Assembly (NCBI GenBank): GCA_949879025.1
Contig: CATLBO010000020.1
Coordinates: forward strand, 1-38,433
DNA from: an uncultured Hungatella sp.
GTDB lineage: Bacteria; Bacillota; Clostridia; Lachnospirales; Lachnospiraceae
Length of the DNA: 38,433 nucleotides
Reading direction: 5' to 3'
Shown piece by piece: positions 34,975 to 38,433 of the stretch (position 1 is the stretch's first letter; each line of letters begins with the position of its first letter). Under the pieces are notes generated by a model. It ran no database searches. It saw nothing but the letters and a program-made list of their open reading frames with translations, and had not been told where the DNA came from. Position numbers and translations under genes: made by a program.

Positions 34975-35860
34975 AGGGTGTTGCAAAATCATCAAATTAG
35001 ATGATTGGGCAATGCCCCCGTTCTATAGACATAAAAATCCAGAAAGAATCTTTTCGTTTCTTGATTCTTTCTGGATTTTTTGCGGACTTTAATAAAGCTG
35101 CTGATTTTACGGCCTGTTATGCACTTTCTTTTACTGCAAACAGATAACTTGCTGTACGCTGGTTCTGTATTTTTGCCTACAGCTTATTCAAGTTATATCC
35201 CATACATAGTAAAAGCATCTCCAGTTTTACTTTCGTTTTCCCACGCAGCAGAAATCTTTGGAATCCATAGTCATTTTTCAGGACTCCAAATGTCCCTTCT
35301 GCTTAGATAGAACGGTTCATCCGATATAAGATTCCCTTTTCACTCAGGATGTTCTCATATGATTCCTGGCGCTTCTCCAAAAAACTTTTCGAAACGTACA
35401 GACGTTTGTTCCTTTTGGCACGAGTGCATTTTTCTTTGTGCGGACAGCCTGTACAGTCTTCACATTCATAGACCGTTACCTCTGATTCATATCCGCTCTT
35501 ACTTTTCTGTTTTTTACGAAAAGCAGCTTTAGCTTTTTTCCCGCATGGCAGGTATATGTATCTGTTGACTCATCATATCCCATGTTTTCCCGCCTGCTGA
35601 TATCCTTCCTGAAACTATGTTTTTCCATTTTTCATAGGTCTGTGGTTTTTGTATGGTTTCTGCTTCTGTTCCCGCAGATAGGTATAGCCTTCCTCACTTT
35701 CATAACCCAAATCCGCAGTCACACTTGGATAGCAAAACCCAAGCTTCTCCTCCATTGTCTTTAAAAAGGGAACCAATGTCCACACATCATTCTTGTCCTG
35801 AAAAATATCTGCTGAAACATTATATTCACTGTCTACGCCGATTACAGTCTAATCATTAAT
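34975..35860 (-). mobile_element. Decayed IS1182-family transposase remnant (C-terminal part)
   Basis: On the minus strand, pieces in shifting frames read IGVDSEYNVSADIFQDKNDV, then LGFCYPSVTADLGYESEEGY, ECEDCTGCPHKEKC, EKRQESYENILSEKGILYRM, and AEGTFGVLKNDYGFQRFLLR followed by a typical GKTKVKLEMLLLCMGYNLNKL-like end. This is the C-terminal half of an IS1182-family DDE transposase. The frame is broken at about 35660 and again around 35510, and has in-frame stops where Gln or similar is expected (SI-TAA-AEG, KL-TAG-AK, TAG-TVIG), in keeping with CAA/CAG decay. The N-terminal half is missing. GAGGGTGTTGCAAAA at 34974-34988 resembles the terminal repeat of such elements. Not mobile. Confidence 0.8.
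35033..35080. terminator. Perfect 18-bp hairpin at the end of the IS remnant
   Basis: AAAAATCCAGAAAGAATC (35033-35050), 12-base loop, then its exact complement (35063-35080), with A/T runs at the outer ends. This is probably the element's own transcription terminator. It is conserved although the coding part has decayed. Confidence 0.75.
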
Positions 35861-35878
35861 TGAGAATATAAAAATAAT

Positions 35879-35911
35879 ACAAGGGCCTCCCTATATCAGG
35901 AATACCCTTGT
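35879..35911 (-). terminator. Terminator overlapping the end of the GIY-YIG gene
   Basis: On the minus strand ACAAGGG...CCCTTGT (35879-35911, with an inner TTCC/GGGA pairing) followed by ATTATTTTTATATT. The first arm is inside the last codons of the gene. Confidence 0.65.
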
Positions 35912-36159
35912 TCTTTTTCAAAATTCATAATCAAACTTAATTTTTGTTTCCGGCTCAGCCTTTTTATAGCATGCTCCCGGCTCATGGCCTCTTCCTTTGT
36001 AAGGAAGCTTTCATAGTATACCAGTTCCACCGGCCGGCGGCTGCTGGTATATTTGGCTCCCTTTCCCTCGTTATGTGCTTTTACTCTCTCCTCTAAGCGG
36101 TTAGTCCAGCCGCAATACAGGCTTCCATCCTGGCAGCGCACTAAATATGTGTAATTCAT
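35896..36159 (-). CDS. GIY-YIG nuclease-superfamily protein (UPF0213/YhbQ-like)
   Basis: An 87-residue single GIY-YIG domain. The first motif is YTYLVRC (3-9), the second LYCGWT (14-19). NRLEERVKAHNEGKGAKYTS carries the conserved Arg and the H-N-x-GKGAKYT block, and REHAIKRLSRKQK near the end carries the conserved Glu. Length and pattern match the UPF0213 group. The function of this group is not settled; nuclease or DNA-repair roles have been proposed. It is monocistronic, with its terminator overlapping its stop, and is preceded by a long untranslated region with marked secondary structure. Confidence 0.9.
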   Translation of the reverse strand: MNYTYLVRCQDGSLYCGWTNRLEERVKAHNEGKGAKYTSSRRPVELVYYESFLTKEEAMSREHAIKRLSRKQKLSLIMNFEKEQGYS

Positions 36160-36185
36160 AGGGGTGATTCCTTTCTCTTTTGTTT

Positions 36186-36390
36186 ACATCTTCAAAAGCA
36201 GACAGGCTCTGCTGCACAACATATGTAGACGGCAACTACGCTTGCAATACGCACTTACCGCCCAGGTTGCCCTGAATCTATTTGAAGCACCAGCTGGATG
36301 CGGATATGACACCGTTCATCCATAAACCTTATATTGTATTATATCCTGAAATCCCGTTTTTGTGCATCCAGCTTTTTCCTTTATTTTTTA
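36186..36390. other. Unexplained structured segment, possible small RNA or leader
   Basis: In this gene-free stretch several inverted repeats nest. CTTCAAA (36190-36196) pairs with TTTGAAG (36281-36287) and encloses AGCAG...CTGCT (36198-36213) and GGCAAC...GTTGCC (36231-36269), a three-way junction shape. Then AGCTGGATGC (36292-36301) pairs with GCATCCAGCT (36363-36372), with GGATAT/ATATCC (36302-36307, 36340-36345) inside, followed on the plus strand by TTTTTCCTTTATTTTTT. The plus strand would give a terminated RNA of about 190 nt. The minus strand would be the leader of the GIY-YIG gene. I see no clear promoter and do not recognise a known RNA family. Confidence 0.4.
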
Positions 36391-36401
36391 TAATATATTT
36401 A

Positions 36402-38093
36402 TCAGGCTCCTGCTACATCTTTCACCAAAATAAGACGGTCTCCCGGCCGGACCTGTTCGCCTGCCAGCCCATTGGCATCAATGACCTGCTTTCTGGTAGT
36501 ATGAAACCGTTTTGCAATATCCCACAGGCAGTCCCCCGGCTGAACAATATAACCAGTTATTCCCGGCAGTTCCTGCAGCTTTTCAAGATCCAAAGGAGCC
36601 TCCTTCACCCCCAGTATCACTGGCTCCTTCACTGGCTGAAGTACCAGAATATCCAGGCTTATGACTCCTTTTATCTCCACCGTATCACCACCCGTCATAA
36701 CGGCTGTCATCTGCTCCAACCCTGTATTCAGCTGATAAACACTGTCAGACGTAATCCCTGGTGTTTCCGCTTCATAGTGGAAAGGAACCATTTCCGTCTC
36801 CGCTCTTACAGGTTCTGAATCATCTGACGTCAAATACAGCAGAGATACCTCCAAAACTCCGTCTATCTGCAGAGAATCTTCTTTTATTTCCACATCGTCT
36901 ATTTTCACTGTTCCGTCATTGTGACATATCTGAAGAATTCTGTCTCCGGATTTTAAATCTACTTTCTCGGCAATGCGGCATTTTCCTGTATTTTTGCTGA
37001 GCAGGCGATCAAAGCATACCTCTCCTGACTCCAGTTCTAATTCACGGCTGTTGGAATAAAAATCTCCTAACAACTCTATTTGCTGCTCTTCATATAGTTT
37101 CATATCAAGCTCCAGTACGGCATCCAGCTCCAAGTCCCGCATTTCCCCATCATAATCCGGTTTTGCCTCCAGCTCTTTATGTACAAGCCGCACTGCAATA
37201 GAAGGAACCATCCCTTCCACCGATTCCGGTAATTCCACTTCTCCGGTAAAGGGAATGCTTTCTTCCAGCCACTGTACAGGGGTATTTTCCCCTTCTCCTG
37301 TATAGATTGCAAAAATCATTACTTCGCCTTCTATATGGATTCTTCCATCCAAAGGTTTTGTTGTGGTTGCACGAAGACGAATTTCACTCCATAGAATCTG
37401 CTCAATGCTGGGTTTGCTTCCGGACAGGGAGATGTCCTCTTTTATCCGATATGTATCTTTTCTGCGCACTGCAATCACAGCCACATCAGCCTGACGCCGC
37501 AAAATTTCCATTCCCCCAGATTCTTCTCCTGATGGCAGGCCTGGGTTTTCCCGTTCCATGTTATGGTTTTCACCAGTATAATTCATTCCCCAGTTTCCCC
37601 CGTCCATATCTCCTGTATTCCAATTGTTTTCCTCCCGGCTGGCTGCCCCGCTTTCTATAACATCAACGGCTGCTTCTGCATCATATAATGTTTCCACCCG
37701 GATTACCAGTGTTACAATGGCCTTTATACTGACCTTTCTGGAATTGATCATGCTTGCTGTAAGATCCTCCAGATCCCAGCTGACCCCCAAATAGTCCTTT
37801 TCCTCAAGTCCTGGTATATTGACCGGTTCCTCAAAAGGTATATGTCCTGCCATGGTTTGAAAACCGCCTTCTACTTTTCTGTACAATATCTGAAAGTTTA
37901 GTTTCCCTTTAACCAGGACTCGCTCCCCTTGGTTTTTCACGGATTCTATCTGAATATCACCGGAGCTTAAGATCACCCGGGCCATGTCATCCATAGTGTC
38001 AGGAACAATAAAGTCGTCATCCAGAGTCACCTGGGTTGTCACATTGCTTTTAAAACGATTCATATGTATATTCTTTTTCACCAAGTCCAACAT
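36402..38093 (-). CDS. DUF3794 and LysM protein, SipL-like spore coat/cortex morphogenesis factor
   Basis: A 563-residue protein without a signal peptide. The body holds repeated DUF3794 units (about 30-150, 205-330 and 360-480), seen from recurring V-K-G-x-L-x-x-x-I-L-Y and I-PF-x-x-x-V/E-x-P patterns. A LysM domain ends it (about 515-560, YIVQPGDCLWDIAKRFHTT, then VRPGDRLILV). This is the layout of C. difficile SipL, which binds SpoIVA and builds the spore coat. A poorly conserved Asn/Gly-rich insert (about 160-195) separates the first and second units. The perfect sigma-E-type promoter upstream supports mother-cell expression. It is a lone gene. SipL identity is by architecture; other DUF3794-LysM paralogues exist. 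Confidence 0.88.
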   Translation of the reverse strand: MLDLVKKNIHMNRFKSNVTTQVTLDDDFIVPDTMDDMARVILSSGDIQIESVKNQGERVLVKGKLNFQILYRKVEGGFQTMAGHIPFEEPVNIPGLEEKDYLGVSWDLEDLTASMINSRKVSIKAIVTLVIRVETLYDAEAAVDVIESGAASREENNWNTGDMDGGNWGMNYTGENHNMERENPGLPSGEESGGMEILRRQADVAVIAVRRKDTYRIKEDISLSGSKPSIEQILWSEIRLRATTTKPLDGRIHIEGEVMIFAIYTGEGENTPVQWLEESIPFTGEVELPESVEGMVPSIAVRLVHKELEAKPDYDGEMRDLELDAVLELDMKLYEEQQIELLGDFYSNSRELELESGEVCFDRLLSKNTGKCRIAEKVDLKSGDRILQICHNDGTVKIDDVEIKEDSLQIDGVLEVSLLYLTSDDSEPVRAETEMVPFHYEAETPGITSDSVYQLNTGLEQMTAVMTGGDTVEIKGVISLDILVLQPVKEPVILGVKEAPLDLEKLQELPGITGYIVQPGDCLWDIAKRFHTTRKQVIDANGLAGEQVRPGDRLILVKDVAGA

Positions 38094-38402
38094 AATTCCA
38101 CCTACCTGTCTTTCTCCCTGCTTTTATAATAAGTGTATGTGGCTGTTTTGAAAAATATGCCGTAACCAGCTTTTATACAAATAGGGCTGGAAATATTTCT
38201 TGTTTTTTAATAAAATAGCTTCAACTATTTATTGTTTTTTTATCTTATATCTTTGCCAAATATCGGCCTTTTCCAGCATATTCTCCTGTTTTTCCCCCTA
38301 GCGATAATAATTTCCATTATAGGAAGTATAATTACCTCGTAATGCAATAGGGAATCTTCGAAAAAGAAGGTTCAAAAAAGGAAAAAGGAGAGTGCATTCA
38401 TT
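38094..38402. other. Divergent intergenic region before the last gene
   Basis: 309 bases with no gene. The left part holds the sigma-E promoter of the SipL-like gene. The rest is A/T-rich. A small TTCC-ATTATA-GGAA palindrome (about 38311-38324) and a TATAAT (38327-38332) without a good -35 precede the rightward gene. Confidence 0.4.
38132..38160 (-). promoter_or_regulatory. Sigma-E-type promoter of the SipL-like gene
   Basis: On the minus strand GCATATT (38154-38160), 14 bases, CATACACT (38132-38139). This fits the B. subtilis sigma-E pattern KMATATT-N14/15-CATACANT at every position. The start would be about 32 bases before the ATG. Confidence 0.75.
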
Positions 38403-38433
38403 ATGAGAAAGCAAACGAAATTAGTTGCAGTTC
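38403..38433 (+). CDS. Start of a rightward gene, cut by the window edge
   Basis: ATG at 38403 with AAAAAGGAGAG upstream; only MRKQTKLVAV is visible. The basic start followed by hydrophobic residues could begin a signal peptide, but too little is seen to say more. Confidence 0.5.
   Translation, partial: MRKQTKLVAV

Larger units (their letters stand above)
34918..35883. repeat. Three copies of a 12-bp direct repeat around the IS remnant
   Basis: AAATAATACAAG occurs at 34918-34929, 34963-34974 and 35872-35883. The last two flank the IS1182-like remnant and could be a target duplication; the first overlaps the ispE -35. The motif is A/T-rich, so chance is possible. Confidence 0.4.

Noticed and set aside
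35080..35859. Several small rightward frames (for example 35080-35310, 35582-35764, 35653-35859)
   Set aside because: They are antisense to the transposase remnant, which explains the sequence.
36282..36818. 178-codon rightward frame opposite the SipL-like gene
   Set aside because: It overlaps the structured segment and the conserved LysM codons on the other strand, with no ribosome binding site.
1..38433. CRISPR arrays, tRNA or rRNA genes, phage genes
   Set aside because: No regularly spaced repeats, no cloverleaf or rRNA-like stretches and no structural phage genes were seen; the tyrosine recombinases alone do not make a prophage.

Overview
The window looks like chromosomal DNA of a spore-forming Lachnospiraceae-type clostridium, the Enterocloster/Lachnoclostridium/Hungatella kind of gut anaerobe; this is inferred from gene content and protein style, not from a search. 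It has sporulation genes (spoIIR, a SipL-like gene), the MEP-pathway gene ispE, strong TTGACA/TATAAT promoters and GGAGG ribosome binding sites. Most genes are on the minus strand.

Layout. 1-365: start of a membrane acyltransferase that runs off the left edge. 543-8357: a sialic-acid utilisation locus. A leftward arm carries nanE, a ROK kinase, an RpiR regulator and a sugar ABC importer (binding lipoprotein and two permeases). A rightward arm carries nanA and an SGNH esterase. Together they would import sialic acid, cleave it to ManNAc plus pyruvate, phosphorylate ManNAc and epimerise it to GlcNAc-6-P. 8657-13244: the str operon, transcribed rpsL-rpsG-fusA-tuf. 13383-13550: a 55-residue Cys-rich FeoB-associated-type microprotein with its own promoter and a Fur-like box. 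13827-21377: rpoB-rpoC with their own promoter. 21598-24130: an unknown small membrane protein, DUF1934, murI and spoIIR. 24209-25887: two tandem tyrosine recombinases. 25971-33164: an RND efflux operon (tetR, adaptor, RND pump and two TolC-like proteins). 33242-34832: ispE and a GntR/FCD regulator. About 34975-35860: a decayed IS1182-family transposase. 35896-38093: a GIY-YIG protein, an unexplained structured segment and a SipL-like DUF3794/LysM protein. 38403: the first codons of a rightward gene.

The most interesting region is 32450-33164. The tetR gene of the efflux operon has an in-frame TAG after codon 101, and the rest of the repressor continues in the same frame to a normal TetR length. 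Its promoter is a perfect TTGACA-N17-TATAAT lying inside a 40-bp palindrome with 17-bp perfect arms. On the coding strand that palindrome is followed by seven T, so it should also terminate transcripts arriving from ispE-gntR. If the stop is real, this strain probably overexpresses an RND/TolC-type pump, an odd machine for a cell expected to lack an outer membrane.

Other regulatory DNA is readable: GTATAC-centred GntR-type operators on the ispE promoter, a perfect sigma-E-type promoter before the SipL-like gene, a sigma-F-like promoter before spoIIR, and a Fur-like box before the Cys-rich microprotein. No tRNA, rRNA, CRISPR array or intact insertion sequence was seen.
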